Assembly (NCBI GenBank): GCA_031979385.1
Contig: DALZEF010000008.1
Location: 1 to 64,000, forward strand
Length of the DNA: 64,000 nucleotides
Source of the DNA: Timonella sp031979385
GTDB lineage: Bacteria > Actinomycetota > Actinomycetes > Actinomycetales > Cellulomonadaceae
Direction: 5' to 3'
Positions within the stretch are counted from its first letter, which is position 1. Each line of letters starts with the position of its first letter. A program made the position numbers and the translations under genes. Below the pieces are notes generated by a model that was not told where the DNA came from, did no database searches, and worked only from the letters and a program-made list of their open reading frames with translations. Of the stretch, positions 8,340 through 16,444 are shown in pieces.

Positions 8340-8984
8340 TCAGCTGGCTGATTCTCTAGGCTGCTCCGGTGGTATTGAGTTGAATTCGATCAGATTGCGG
8401 TTGTGGAAGTAGTCATCTTCTCGGAGGACGGTGATGCCTCCCGGCTCCGCGCGCAACCGCATGTGTTGGAGAGCGTCGATGGGCAGGCGCAAGAACGCGG
8501 CTGCGACAAAGGTGAGTGCTCCACCGTGAGTGGAGATGACCTGGTGTTCGCACGGCTTGTCGAGGATCTCGTCCATGGCTTCGTAGATGCGGGTTGCGAA
8601 CCCGTGCATGGTTTCTGCTCCTGCAATCCCCTCATTGTGGCGGAGCCGTTCACCGGTACGAGGTGGCGTGCGGAAGCGTTCATTGAGCCATGACTGCGGT
8701 TTCCCTTCCGCGATTCCGTAAGATTTCTCCCGCAGCCGCGCATCGAACACCGCTGGGATGCCCAGATAGTTGGTGATTGCCTGGGCGGTCTGCGCGGTGC
8801 GCCGCAGGTCTGATGAATACAACTCGACAGTTTCCGCGGGTGGGATTCGTGCTGCGAGTGCGGCACCGATTCGGTCAGCCGCTTGTAGCCCTTGGGCGGT
8901 GAGCTCGGAATCGTACCAGCCTCCGACTAAACCGTTGACGTGGTGTGTGGCTTCGGGGTGCGTGACCACATACAGCGTCCTCAT
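8340..8984 (-). CDS. Histidine phosphatase family protein
   Basis: 214 residues. The second family motif STHGGAL and SSDLRRTAQTA are clear. The first motif, normally RHGET, reads THPEATHH: the nucleophile histidine (His9) is kept but the preceding Arg and following Gly are changed, so activity may differ from typical phosphoglycerate-mutase-like phosphatases. Start ATG overlaps the stop of the upstream gene (ATGA), and it is the last gene of a four-gene operon led by the gene at 10754. Substrate unknown. Confidence 0.8.
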   Translation of the reverse strand: MRTLYVVTHPEATHHVNGLVGGWYDSELTAQGLQAADRIGAALAARIPPAETVELYSSDLRRTAQTAQAITNYLGIPAVFDARLREKSYGIAEGKPQSWLNERFRTPPRTGERLRHNEGIAGAETMHGFATRIYEAMDEILDKPCEHQVISTHGGALTFVAAAFLRLPIDALQHMRLRAEPGGITVLREDDYFHNRNLIEFNSIPPEQPRESAS

Positions 8985-9967
8985 GCGTCTGTTTCCTGAC
9001 GTAGATCTGCGGGTGGCAGGGAACTGAGATGCTCGTGCGTGAGTCGCCACCCGTGCTCGGTGCGCATGAATACGTTCGTGGCACGCCCGGCATCGGAGCG
9101 CATCTCGCCTCCTATGGTGCCTTTCCAGTGGTACGTGTAGGTCGCCACAGCTGCCTGTTCGGTGTCAGCCACCCATTCGATGTCTTCGGCCCAATAGTGC
9201 TCATCGGGGATCATCGCCCAAGTCCGCTCGAAATAGTCGCGCACCGGCGTGACACCGATACAGGTTGCGTCACCGAAGAAATAAACGGCATCAGAGGAGA
9301 GAAGTTTCTCGACCTGGTCAAAGTCGTGCGTATTCGTAGCCACCAGATACGCACTCAGAGCTTCGGCAGCCGTTGTTTTTGGTGAACACCCCTTGCCTGG
9401 CGCATGAGGGAGGTTCACCCTCATCTTCCACACCGGAGGGCCTCCGCCCACGCCGGTATGGGTGATGGTTTGAAATCCGTGCCGCTCATACAGGCGGACA
9501 TTGCGAGGATCAGAGGTGTCCAGCTCCACTGATGCACCGCCTCGCCTGGCCGCTTCAGTCAGCGCGAACGACAACAGGGCAGACGCGATCCCGCTGCCTT
9601 GGGAGCTGGGATGCACGCCAAGGGTTTCGAGCCGCCATACTCCTGTCGGTGGATTAGTAGGTAAGTCAGCGTGGTCGAGTCTGTCGATCCGGTCGCCGTG
9701 CAAGCGCACAATCTCGTCGATCATCCCTGGGTCGGGTTCGGGAGCATCGGGCGGCAGGAGGGCGATCACGCCCTCGCCGTTGCCCACCACGGCGACGATC
9801 CCATGCATGTGCGCATACTCGAGATACAGCAACTGTAGATCATGTAGCCGCTGATGATAGTTCTCTTCAGGAATCACGTGGCGCGTCCACGGATAATGTT
9901 CAAATGCAGCAGCAAGACTGATTGCGCTCGTGGGGAGGTCGTCGACGCTAGCTAAGCGGGGTGTCAT
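8981..9967 (-). CDS. GNAT acetyltransferase fused to a SnoaL-like/NTF2-fold domain
   Basis: 328 residues with two domains. Residues 1-185 are a GNAT acetyltransferase: the acetyl-CoA loop LGVHPSSQGSGIASALL near residue 115 and DTSDPRNVRLYERHGF later. Residues 197-320 (AAEALSAYLVATNTHDFDQVEKLLSSDAVYF ... YFERTWAMI ... VFMRTEHGWRLTHEHLS) are a SnoaL-like NTF2-fold domain. Both junctions overlap neighbouring genes by 4 bases, so it is cotranslated with the regulator upstream and the phosphatase downstream. Substrates unknown; the fusion could be a self-contained small-molecule modification protein. Confidence 0.8.
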   Translation of the reverse strand: MTPRLASVDDLPTSAISLAAAFEHYPWTRHVIPEENYHQRLHDLQLLYLEYAHMHGIVAVVGNGEGVIALLPPDAPEPDPGMIDEIVRLHGDRIDRLDHADLPTNPPTGVWRLETLGVHPSSQGSGIASALLSFALTEAARRGGASVELDTSDPRNVRLYERHGFQTITHTGVGGGPPVWKMRVNLPHAPGKGCSPKTTAAEALSAYLVATNTHDFDQVEKLLSSDAVYFFGDATCIGVTPVRDYFERTWAMIPDEHYWAEDIEWVADTEQAAVATYTYHWKGTIGGEMRSDAGRATNVFMRTEHGWRLTHEHLSSLPPADLRQETDA

Positions 9968-10332
9968 TGGGATTCTCCTGGTTGTCCAGAGGCGGCAGCT
10001 TGTCCGCCGTTGCCTTTATTGCCTGAGGAGCCTGGGATACCTGAGTCGACAATGGCCTGCAGCGTGGCAAGGTGTTGTTCGAACGCGGTACGCCCGGTCG
10101 TGGTGATGCCAACCCAGGTGCGCGTGCGTCTGCCCACGGTTTCTTTACGCACGGTCACCAGGTCAGCATCTGCGAGTACGGTGATGGTTTGCGAGAGTGT
10201 GGAGTCACTCACCTCCAGGAGGTTTGCGAGGAATCTGAAATCCACATCTTCCAGGTTCCGCAGCGCAGCCAACAGAGAGAACCGCACCGGGGAGTGGATG
10301 AGGGTGTCGAGGTCTTTGCGGGGATGACTCAT
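9964..10332 (-). CDS. Winged-helix transcriptional regulator
   Basis: 122 residues. LDTLIHSPVRFSLLAALRNLEDVDFRFLANLLEVSDSTLSQTITVLADADLV is the compact winged helix of COG1846/HTH_27-type regulators, followed by the wing VRKETVGRRTRTWVGIT. The tail is rich in Gly, Ala and Gln. ATG at 10332 is chosen because it overlaps the stop of the membrane-protein gene and begins the conserved helix. It sits inside the operon it probably controls; the palindrome at 10761-10779 is the best candidate operator. Confidence 0.8.
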   Translation of the reverse strand: MSHPRKDLDTLIHSPVRFSLLAALRNLEDVDFRFLANLLEVSDSTLSQTITVLADADLVTVRKETVGRRTRTWVGITTTGRTAFEQHLATLQAIVDSGIPGSSGNKGNGGQAAASGQPGESQ

Positions 10333-10754
10333 CGGCGAGAGCTCGCAAACAGGCACGCAAGAATCGGGGTGATCGACACGACTCCGGCGAGCACCCACCA
10401 CCACGGCGAAGACAGACCAAACAATTGCAACGCGGGGTCAAGCATGAGGGTGTACAGCGCGAACCAAGTCGCCACCGCGATCCCCATGTTCCGCAATCCA
10501 TGGCGCGGTGTCGACTCGCGATATCGGAACGCGATCATCCAGATACAGAGCGTGACGAGCAGGAATGGCGCGAAGGCCTTCCAATAGTTCGCCTTGGCAA
10601 TGTCAAGCGAAAGCGTAAAGGCCAGCGCATACGCGGCCTGCATGATTACGAAGACACGGAACCATCGCGTGGCTCGCCGCGCATCCTGCGCAGCCTTCTC
10701 GCCCGCGGCGACTAGACGAGTTGCATCTTCAACAGAGAACTTGTTTTCACTCAT
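10329..10754 (-). CDS. Membrane protein, unknown function
   Basis: 141 residues: a charged N-terminal helix (EDATRLVAAGEKAAQDARRATRW), then four membrane helices (VFVIMQAAYALAFTLSL, FAPFLLVTLCIWMIAF, MGIAVATWFALYTLML, WWWVLAGVVSITPILACLFA). First gene of the operon with the winged-helix regulator. Pairs of a small regulator of this type and a similar membrane protein are common in actinobacteria. No function assigned. ATG follows TAAAGT by 6 bases with no ribosome binding site. Confidence 0.75.
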   Translation of the reverse strand: MSENKFSVEDATRLVAAGEKAAQDARRATRWFRVFVIMQAAYALAFTLSLDIAKANYWKAFAPFLLVTLCIWMIAFRYRESTPRHGLRNMGIAVATWFALYTLMLDPALQLFGLSSPWWWVLAGVVSITPILACLFASSRR

Positions 10755-10760
10755 GCAACT

Positions 10761-10766
10761 ACTTTA
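10761..10766 (-). promoter_or_regulatory. Candidate -10 box of the regulator operon
   Basis: TAAAGT on the minus strand, 6 bases before the ATG at 10754. It lies within the palindrome 10761-10779. Confidence 0.45.
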
Positions 10767-10779
10767 GCAATCCTAAAGT
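10761..10779. promoter_or_regulatory. Candidate operator palindrome
   Basis: ACTTTAG-CAATC-CTAAAGT: perfect 7-base arms with a 5-base spacer, covering the presumed -10 box. A regulator bound here would block transcription, consistent with autorepression by the winged-helix protein encoded in the operon. Confidence 0.5.
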
Positions 10780-10791
10780 TGTGATGTCCAG

Positions 10792-10820
10792 TTGACACGA
10801 TCACGGCTCGTACCTATCTC
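10792..10820 (+). promoter_or_regulatory. Promoter upstream of the ssb-like pseudogene
   Basis: TTGACA, 17-base spacer, TATCTC. Close to the sigma-70 consensus and about 50 bases before the ssb-like start. Confidence 0.5.
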
Positions 10821-10870
10821 GGAGCCCCCTCATGTTCTGTGCAGGGGTGGACCGATAGGAGTGCCCGCAG

Positions 10871-11361
10871 ATGAGCATCCGCACAAAACAGTCCCTGGCA
10901 GGGTTCGTCGCCACCGATCCGGAGCTGACGTTCACCAGCAACGGCGACGCCCGCGTCTACATGCGCGTCGGGCAGCTTCAAGCTCGGTTCGAACAGAACG
11001 GCACGTTCACCCAGCTCGACCCGGAGTTCACCGACCTGGTGATGTTCCGCAAGTCCGCTGAGCTCGCGCACGAGCAGTTCCGCAGGGGCGACAACTTCAT
11101 CGCCGGAGGCGAAGCCTGCACCTACGCCGGCGATGACGGCGTGGAGCGGGAGCAGTTCGTCGCTTCCCGGATCGGCCGCGACAACAACATCACCCGCTAC
11201 ACCGTCGACCGCGGCGCACCCGAACGTGAGGCCCGCCGCACGAAGCACCTGGCTGCGAGCAGATGCAGCAGGCGCTCGCGCAGCGTGAAGCAGACCTGGA
11301 CCCCGAACCACCCGCCGCATCCGCCGCGGGCACGGCCGGGCGCGAGGCCATCGCCCACTAA
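10871..11361 (+). pseudogene. Frameshifted single-stranded-DNA-binding protein of a mobile element
   Basis: Residues 1-125 form an OB-fold SSB of the plasmid/ICE type (SLAGFVATDPELTFTSNGDARVYMRVGQ ... DLVMFRKSAELAHEQFRRGDNFIAGG). At about 11256 a base is missing: after KHLAA the original frame resumes one base over as EQMQQALAQREADLDPEPP and ends REAIAH with TAA at 11359. In the unshifted frame the protein instead runs into an Arg/Pro-rich nonsense tail ending at 11479. The OB fold could still be made, with a wrong tail. Confidence 0.7.
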
Positions 11362-11482
11362 CCCGTGGGGTGTCCATGCCGGGTGCGGCGACCATCCTCA
11401 CACCTCCGCCAGGTCGCCGAACCCACCCCTCTTCGTTCATACGCGCTGCAGCAGCGGCGCGACTTTCACTCAGGAGTAGACG

Positions 11483-12133
11483 ATGAACAGTGAACAGCCG
11501 ACCCCGGATGCGCCGGGGCCAGACTTCGACGGGGTGGATCTCGGCCACCTCCCACCCGGCGTGGGGGAGAAGACACGCGAGTTCGCGAAACAGGCCTACG
11601 TCAGCGACCTCGCGGCAGTGCTCGGGCAAGTGCCACGCCCGATCAACTGGCGCACCCTCCCACCCGGCGACCTCGAACACGAACTCCTCGAACTCAACGA
11701 ATGGGTGGACTGGCTCCGCCACACCTACGGCCTGTCCGCACAGGTGATCCCTCCGATGTGGCACCGCCACCCCGAGCTCCTGTGGGAGCTGTCAGCGCTC
11801 AGGCAACGCTGGCTGTTCTGCTTCGACCCACAAGCCAAAGGCAGCCAAGCCCTCGCTTGGCACCACGACTTCTAGATCGCCCGCGAACGCCTCCGCGACT
11901 GGGTCACCATCTCCGGCACACGCCTGGACCGTGACCGCCCCACCCGCATCACCGCCTGGCCAGGAGGCGAAGCAGACGGCTGGGAAGAACCTGACACGAG
12001 CGAACGCGCGGTGACGGAACGGACGGAGGAATTCCTGGCGTTCGTCGAAGAACAGGTCAAGGCGCGGACCGCGGAGCAGGATGCAGTGATCCGTCAGGTG
12101 ATCACCGATGAGCAGCGGGGCCGTGATGGGTGA
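11483..12133 (+). pseudogene. DUF4913-like mobile-element protein interrupted by a stop codon
   Basis: The frame encodes ELLELNEWVDWLRHTYGL and WHRHPELLWELSALRQRW, then an in-frame TAG at 11873 after AWHHDF, and continues without a break as IARERLRDWVTISGT to a TGA at 12131. A single nonsense change in an otherwise open 216-codon frame. The pattern resembles DUF4913 proteins carried by actinobacterial integrative elements; family assignment is moderate. RBS AGGAG precedes the ATG. Confidence 0.65.
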
Positions 12134-12353
12134 GCAGCCTGCGAAGCGGAAACCACCGGCGTCTGAGAGGTCGTTCGGAATCCAGGTGGCCCATCTGAGC
12201 TGCCCGAACATGACTGCATTGACGGAGCTATTCGTGCGGTTCACCATGGCAGAAGCACACGCCCGCCGGGATACGCAGCCCATTCCTATGCGGGTACGTC
12301 CGGAGGTGCTGAAGCAGGATACTGACTGGGAACGCAGCGGCGAAGGAAGGTAA
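12126..12353 (+). CDS. Small hypothetical protein of the mobile element
   Basis: 75 residues starting at an ATG that overlaps the end of the preceding frame by 8 bases. Basic start (MGEQPAKRKPP) then a helical segment MTALTELFVRFTMAEAHARRD. No family recognised. Placed between the DUF4913-like gene and the recombinase, so it probably belonged to the same element. Intact, but expression is doubtful in a decayed context. Confidence 0.45.
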   Translation: MGEQPAKRKPPASERSFGIQVAHLSCPNMTALTELFVRFTMAEAHARRDTQPIPMRVRPEVLKQDTDWERSGEGR

Positions 12354-12408
12354 CATCACAACCCGCCCAGAACGACTCGTGGCGGGGAGAAAGGAAGGGT
12401 TCCCCGTC

Positions 12409-13530
12409 ATGACATCCGTTCTAGACGCATTCGCGCCCGTATCGAGTTCGTCCGCTGAGAGCATGCTTGCTCCGGCGGTCACGTATCTGCGGGTCTCCAC
12501 AAAGGAGCAGGCCACCAAGGGCGGCCGGGAAGTGCGTGGCATCAAGATCGACGCTGAGCGTGCAAGCTTGGTGAAGTGGGCGTTCACCGCCTACGCGTCA
12601 GGAAACTACAGCCTCGCAAAGCTCCGCATCGAACTCACGAATAAGGGCCTACGCAGCGTGCCAACCCCGAAACGCCCAGCGAGACCTTTGGGGCTTTCGA
12701 GCGTGCACCGGATGCTACAAAACCCGTACTACATGAGAGGCGTCGTCTACCGGGGTGTCCGCTACGACGGGGCACACGAACGGCTCGTCGAGCCAGAAGT
12801 CTGGTACTAAGTGCAGTCCGTTCTTCGCTCCCACGCCCAGTCCGGGGTCCGCACGCAAAAGCATGACCACTACCTGAAAGGCACCTTGTTCTGTGGGCGG
12901 TGTCGTCAGCGGATGACGATCATCCACGCGAAGAATCGGCACGGCAACCTCTGCCCGTACTTCATTTGCCTGGGCTGCAATAACAAGCGCACGACCTGTG
13001 ACATGCCGTATGCGCCGATGGGCCGGGTCGAGAAGCTCGTCACCGACTACTACCAGCGCATCACCCTCACCCCAGCGATGACCGACGCATTGCGGGGCAT
13101 GCTGATGCACGAGTTCGATCAACTGACTGCGGGCACGAACCAGTCCCTCCGAGACCTTACCGATCGGCGCGAGCAGATCTTTGCTGAGCAGGACACGCTC
13201 CTAGAAGCACACTTGGCCGACGCGCTGTCCCTGGAGCAGTTGAAGAAGTTTCAGACAAGGCTGCGAGCAGAACTTGACGGGATCGATGCTCAGATCGCTG
13301 AACATCACAACGACTAACAGGGAGCCCGCACCCTCATCGACGGAGCCCTCGATCTTGCCCGCGACTTCGCGGAGGTCTATGAACGCTGTGATGACCAGAA
13401 CAAGCGCCTCGCTAACCAGACCTTCTTCACCCGCATCTACCTGAACGAGGGCGACACCCTCACCGCCGACACCGCAGCACCCTTCGCCACAATCCTCGAC
13501 GAGACCGCTAAGCAGCAGGCCATCATCTAG
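12409..13530 (+). pseudogene. Large serine recombinase, internally deleted and stop-interrupted
   Basis: The resolvase start TYLRVSTKEQATKGG (with the usual position of the catalytic Ser) jumps directly to REVRGIKIDAERASLVKWAF, which belongs to the recombinase domain; most of the roughly 140-residue catalytic domain is deleted in frame. Later parts are intact: HYLKGTLFCGRC...CLGCNNKRTTCD zinc ribbon, then the coiled coil. In-frame stops: TAA at 12808 (VWY-stop-VQS), TAA at 13315 and TAG at 13528, the last possibly native. Cannot be an active integrase. Confidence 0.85.
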
Positions 13531-13559
13531 GCCGACCAGCACACCGCCGCCAATAAGAA

Positions 13560-13614
13560 GAGCGATGTTGTCACCCAGGACCTGTTTCTTCAGGCCCGGG
13601 TGACAACATCGCTC
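13560..13614 (-). terminator. Terminator of tRNA-Leu
   Basis: Perfect 17-bp stem GAGCGATGTTGTCACCC with a 21-base loop, immediately after the tRNA 3' end and followed on the minus strand by TTCTTATT. Confidence 0.75.
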
Positions 13615-13620
13615 ATTGAG

Positions 13621-13702
13621 TGCGCGAGGGGGGACTTGAACCCCCACGTCCTAAGACACTGGAACCTAAATCCAGCGCGTCTGCCAATTTCGCCACTCGC
13701 GC
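13621..13702 (-). tRNA. tRNA-Leu (anticodon UAG)
   Basis: Acceptor stem GCGCGAG/CTCGCGC, anticodon loop ATTTAGGT with anticodon TAG, a long variable arm typical of leucine tRNAs, and T-arm GGGGGTTCAAGTCCCCC. No encoded CCA. Confidence 0.93.
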
Positions 13703-13727
13703 GCACTGAATATCTTAGCCTAGATTC

Positions 13728-14195
13728 TCAGGCGTCCAGTCCAAGAATCTTGCGAATCCGTGAAACGTGACCAGTAGCACGTACGTTGTACAGTGCATGT
13801 TCAATGGTGTGGTCTTCATTCAGGATGAAGGTCGAGCGGATGATCCCTAAGTAGGTGCGGCCGTAGTTCTTCTTCTCGCCGTACGCGTTGTATGCGGTGG
13901 CAACTGCGTGGTCTTTGTCGGACAGGACGGGGAAGTTGAGCGACTCGGTGTCGGTGAACTTGGCGAGTTTTCCGGGTGCGTCGGGCGAGATCCCCAGCAC
14001 CGTGTAGCCTGCCGACTTGAGCGAGTTCAGCGAATCACGGAAGTCGCACGCTTGCTTGGTGCAGCCGGGGGTGCTCGCTGCGGGGTAGAAGTAGATGATG
14101 ACTTTTCTGCCCGCATAGTCGCTCAGCGCGATTTTGTTGCCTGAGGCGTCTTCAAGTGTGAATTCTGGTGCTTGCATTCCTGATTCGAGACGCAT
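13728..14195 (-). CDS. bcp: Thioredoxin-dependent peroxiredoxin, Bcp/PrxQ type
   Basis: 155-residue cytoplasmic peroxidase. PAASTPGCTKQACDFRD carries the peroxidatic Cys near residue 45 and a resolving Cys five residues later, the PrxQ arrangement. GMQAPEFTLEDASG and FPVLSDKDH are family motifs. The ATG at 14195 (MRLESGMQAPEF) matches the usual start; upstream codons to 14333 are unlike the family. The thioredoxin at 6044 is a plausible reductant. Confidence 0.9.
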   Translation of the reverse strand: MRLESGMQAPEFTLEDASGNKIALSDYAGRKVIIYFYPAASTPGCTKQACDFRDSLNSLKSAGYTVLGISPDAPGKLAKFTDTESLNFPVLSDKDHAVATAYNAYGEKKNYGRTYLGIIRSTFILNEDHTIEHALYNVRATGHVSRIRKILGLDA

Positions 14196-14873
14196 GGCGT
14201 GGGGTTCTCCTTGGCTGTGTTTACGGGCATTGGCTCGAGCCTGGCTGATGACTCGTGGTGGGGTTGTCGGTGAAGTCAAAGTGGTCTTTGTAACGCATCC
14301 GTAGAAATGGGGAGTCCTAACCTTAAGCATCACTAGACTGGAATGATTCCAGTTTATCTGCTGCTGCGGGGATTGACTAACGGCGTTAAAGTGGGATGTA
14401 CGACGATTTGGGCAGGCTTACCGCGCAGCGCACTTTATCGGCAGGGTTTGGGTGCGCCTTAAGCCTGCTTTATGGGGAGTGTTCCCCGTGTAAGAGGTAT
14501 GGGAACTTCTTTCCCTGTCACGCCGTTAGAACTAGCACGTAAGTTTGGATCTAAACGGTGCACAATCCATATTTTCCTAGAGGTTTGGAACCGCTTCAGG
14601 CTGGATGTACGTCAGACTCTCATCCACTTGGAAGGTTCTTTTCGGCGTCCTACACGTGGGATGCTCAGGGGCGGTGTTCAGGATGCAACTGCGGCACGCC
14701 GATCGTTCATCGGGGAAGGCCGCGAAGGTGATGAAGGATTACATACACGCAGTTGTAGCCGAATCTAGGCCTGATGGAGGGTCGCAGCGTTGAGGCAGAC
14801 AAACACACACTTGCGTAAGCAGAAGCAGCGTCACCCGCATGGCGCCGCACGCACAGGACACGGAGGCGACCCG
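14196..14873. other. Long intergenic region
   Basis: About 680 bases between bcp and the small protein at 14874. Contains the palindrome at 14337 and a TTGACT near 14375. A 98-codon frame at 14472-14768 has no ribosome binding site and no protein-like pattern. I recognise no riboswitch or small RNA, though the length leaves room for one. Confidence 0.4.
14337..14353. promoter_or_regulatory. Perfect operator-like palindrome upstream of bcp
   Basis: ACTGGAAT-g-ATTCCAGT, 8-base arms around one base, about 140 bases before the bcp start. Possible binding site for an unidentified regulator. Confidence 0.4.
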
Positions 14874-15164
14874 ATGGCTGTAGGCAATGGATCACTGGCG
14901 GCTGGAGCAATCACTCCGGTCGAGGATCTGCTAAACGGCGTCTCATACGAAGAGATTGATCGAAGGGCTGGAGATCTCCTGAACTTTGAACCTGACAGTC
15001 CAGAAGAGGCAGAAGAAGACCTGTTTGACTTTGAGGTCACCGACGAGTTGCGCGCTCTTGCGGCAGGGTATCAGGACCTTGGTGACACAATCCGCCAAGG
15101 TCATCTTCCTGCGAGCCTTGTGCTCGACCTGCTCTACGGTGAAGAGGATCAGACGGAAAAGTAG
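14874..15164 (+). CDS. Small acidic hypothetical protein
   Basis: 96 residues. GGAGG at 14862 sits 7 bases before the ATG, which decides this start over a TTG at 14790. The middle is very acidic (PDSPEEAEEDLFDFEV) and the ends are helical. No family recognised. Stands alone before tRNA-Lys. Confidence 0.6.
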   Translation: MAVGNGSLAAGAITPVEDLLNGVSYEEIDRRAGDLLNFEPDSPEEAEEDLFDFEVTDELRALAAGYQDLGDTIRQGHLPASLVLDLLYGEEDQTEK

Positions 15165-15281
15165 CAGTGTGCGAACCGTGTAGGCATGCGCCCTATCGGA
15201 TATTCCTTCCGATAGAGACCGGGTTTGCGTGGTTCTTGAATTAGGAGATTCTTCACCGCTGGGGTAGAGTTTCTCCCTGTC

Positions 15282-15353
15282 GCGCCATTAGCTCAATGGC
15301 AGAGCAACTGACTCTTAATCAGTGGGTTCGGGGTTCGAGTCCCTGATGGCGCA
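15282..15353 (+). tRNA. tRNA-Lys (anticodon CUU)
   Basis: Acceptor stem GCGCCAT/ATGGCGC, anticodon loop ACTCTTAAT with CTT, T-arm GGGGTTCGAGTCCCT. Two bases after its 3' end the scaffold gap begins. Confidence 0.95.
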
Positions 15354-15355
15354 CA

Positions 15356-15455
15356 NNNNNNNNNNNNNNNNNNNNNNNNNNNNNNNNNNNNNNNNNNNNN
15401 NNNNNNNNNNNNNNNNNNNNNNNNNNNNNNNNNNNNNNNNNNNNNNNNNNNNNNN
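15356..15455. other. Scaffold gap of 100 N
   Basis: Exactly 100 N, so the true length is probably unknown. The bases after the gap (GGCGCACA) repeat the bases before it (GGCGCACA, the tRNA-Lys 3' end), which suggests collapse of a tandem tRNA-Lys array. Confidence 0.8.
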
Positions 15456-15484
15456 GGCGCACAAAGGTTCATTGCGAACACTAG

Positions 15485-15517
15485 AAAAGGGCCGAGACAT
15501 CACGTCTCGGCCCTTTT
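15485..15517 (+). terminator. Terminator of the tRNA-Lys unit
   Basis: Stem AAAAGGGCCGAGAC / GTCTCGGCCCTTTT, 5-base loop, ending in four T. Confidence 0.8.
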
Positions 15518-15561
15518 CACTGTGTCTGCTTCGCGGGTGACTGGTTGGATTCCCAATCAAT

Positions 15562-15622
15562 CAGTGGGTTTTGTCGGCGTTCTGCGGACTCAATACCTAC
15601 AGAACGCCACCAAACCCCACAG
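15562..15622. repeat. 61-bp palindromic element, family C, copy 1
   Basis: Begins CAGTGGGTTTTGTCGGCGTT and ends AACGCCACCAAACCCCACAG. Same length as the element at 32592 and about three quarters identical; its arms pair imperfectly. Confidence 0.75.
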
Positions 15623-15697
15623 ATCGACGTGCCGGTGTGGCGTCTGGACCAATAGCCCATCATTGCCGACGATACCCACACGTCGCTCGGGGCGTGC

Positions 15698-16216
15698 TCA
15701 GTAGGTCTGCTTGAGTTCGCCGTCGGTGTTTTCAAGGTGCGAGCGCAAGAACCACTGGAACTTCTCAAGTTCGGCGCTTTGGCCGATCAGTATGTCCTCG
15801 GTGACAGGGTCCAGATCGGAGACGGCAGAGATCGCCTCACGCTGAGTCGAGATAACTGAGTTGTACACGGAGTTTAGTGCCGCGATGTGCTCGTTCGTGG
15901 TCGCACGTCCAAGTGGGTAGTCTTCCCAGGTGCGTGCTGCCACGAGTGCACCAGGCAGACCATTGGGTGCGACACCCAAGGTTGCCATGCGCTCGGCAAG
16001 TTCGTCAATGAAGGTACGCACGATGTTGATCTGTGGGTCAAGCATTTCGTGCACGCCAATGAACGAGCGTCCGACAACGTTCCAGTGCGCGTGCTTCAAC
16101 GTGAGTTGTAGGTCGTTGAAGGTGTGGATGCGCATCTGGAGGGTGTCGGCAACCTTGTGTCCGTCTTCCAGAGAGAGGCCTGGAACGGTGAATGGTGCGC
16201 GGTCGGCGTGTGTCAT
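15698..16216 (-). CDS. dps: Dps family DNA-binding ferritin-like protein
   Basis: 172 residues, forms dodecamers that store iron and protect DNA during stress. LTLKHAHWNVVGRSFIGVHEMLDPQ carries the ferroxidase His and Asp, and VRTFIDELAERMATLG the ferroxidase Glu. The ATG at 16216 is chosen because AGGAG lies 7 bases upstream; a TTG six bases earlier is less likely. Standard Dps length. Confidence 0.93.
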   Translation of the reverse strand: MTHADRAPFTVPGLSLEDGHKVADTLQMRIHTFNDLQLTLKHAHWNVVGRSFIGVHEMLDPQINIVRTFIDELAERMATLGVAPNGLPGALVAARTWEDYPLGRATTNEHIAALNSVYNSVISTQREAISAVSDLDPVTEDILIGQSAELEKFQWFLRSHLENTDGELKQTY

Positions 16217-16444
16217 GGTCAAACTCCTAAGAGGTTGGGTCGGCGCTGGTGGTGCCGGTGAAGTCCGGTTACTTCACGCTATCGTGTACAACCCCGATGT
16301 GCAGCGGGAAGATTCCCATTTCATGCGGATTCAGCGCTCAGCCTAAGTCGCATGGGGAGGGAATTGCGCCCAGACCCGATGAGTGATCAGGATCATCGTG
16401 CGGTGGCGTTTTCCGATGCCGTGTGACGGACGATCAAGGGCAGG

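Noticed and set aside
10814..11770. 318-codon minus-strand frame
   Set aside because: Covers the ssb-like gene on the other strand and shows no family pattern; shadow frame.
12409..13530. Recombinase as an active integrase
   Set aside because: Catalytic domain deleted and in-frame stops present.
14360..14560. Possible riboswitch (c-di-AMP or other) upstream of the small acidic gene
   Set aside because: I could not match conserved riboswitch segments; no basis for a call.
14472..14768. 98-codon frame in the long intergenic region
   Set aside because: No ribosome binding site, irregular composition, competing frames on the same strand.
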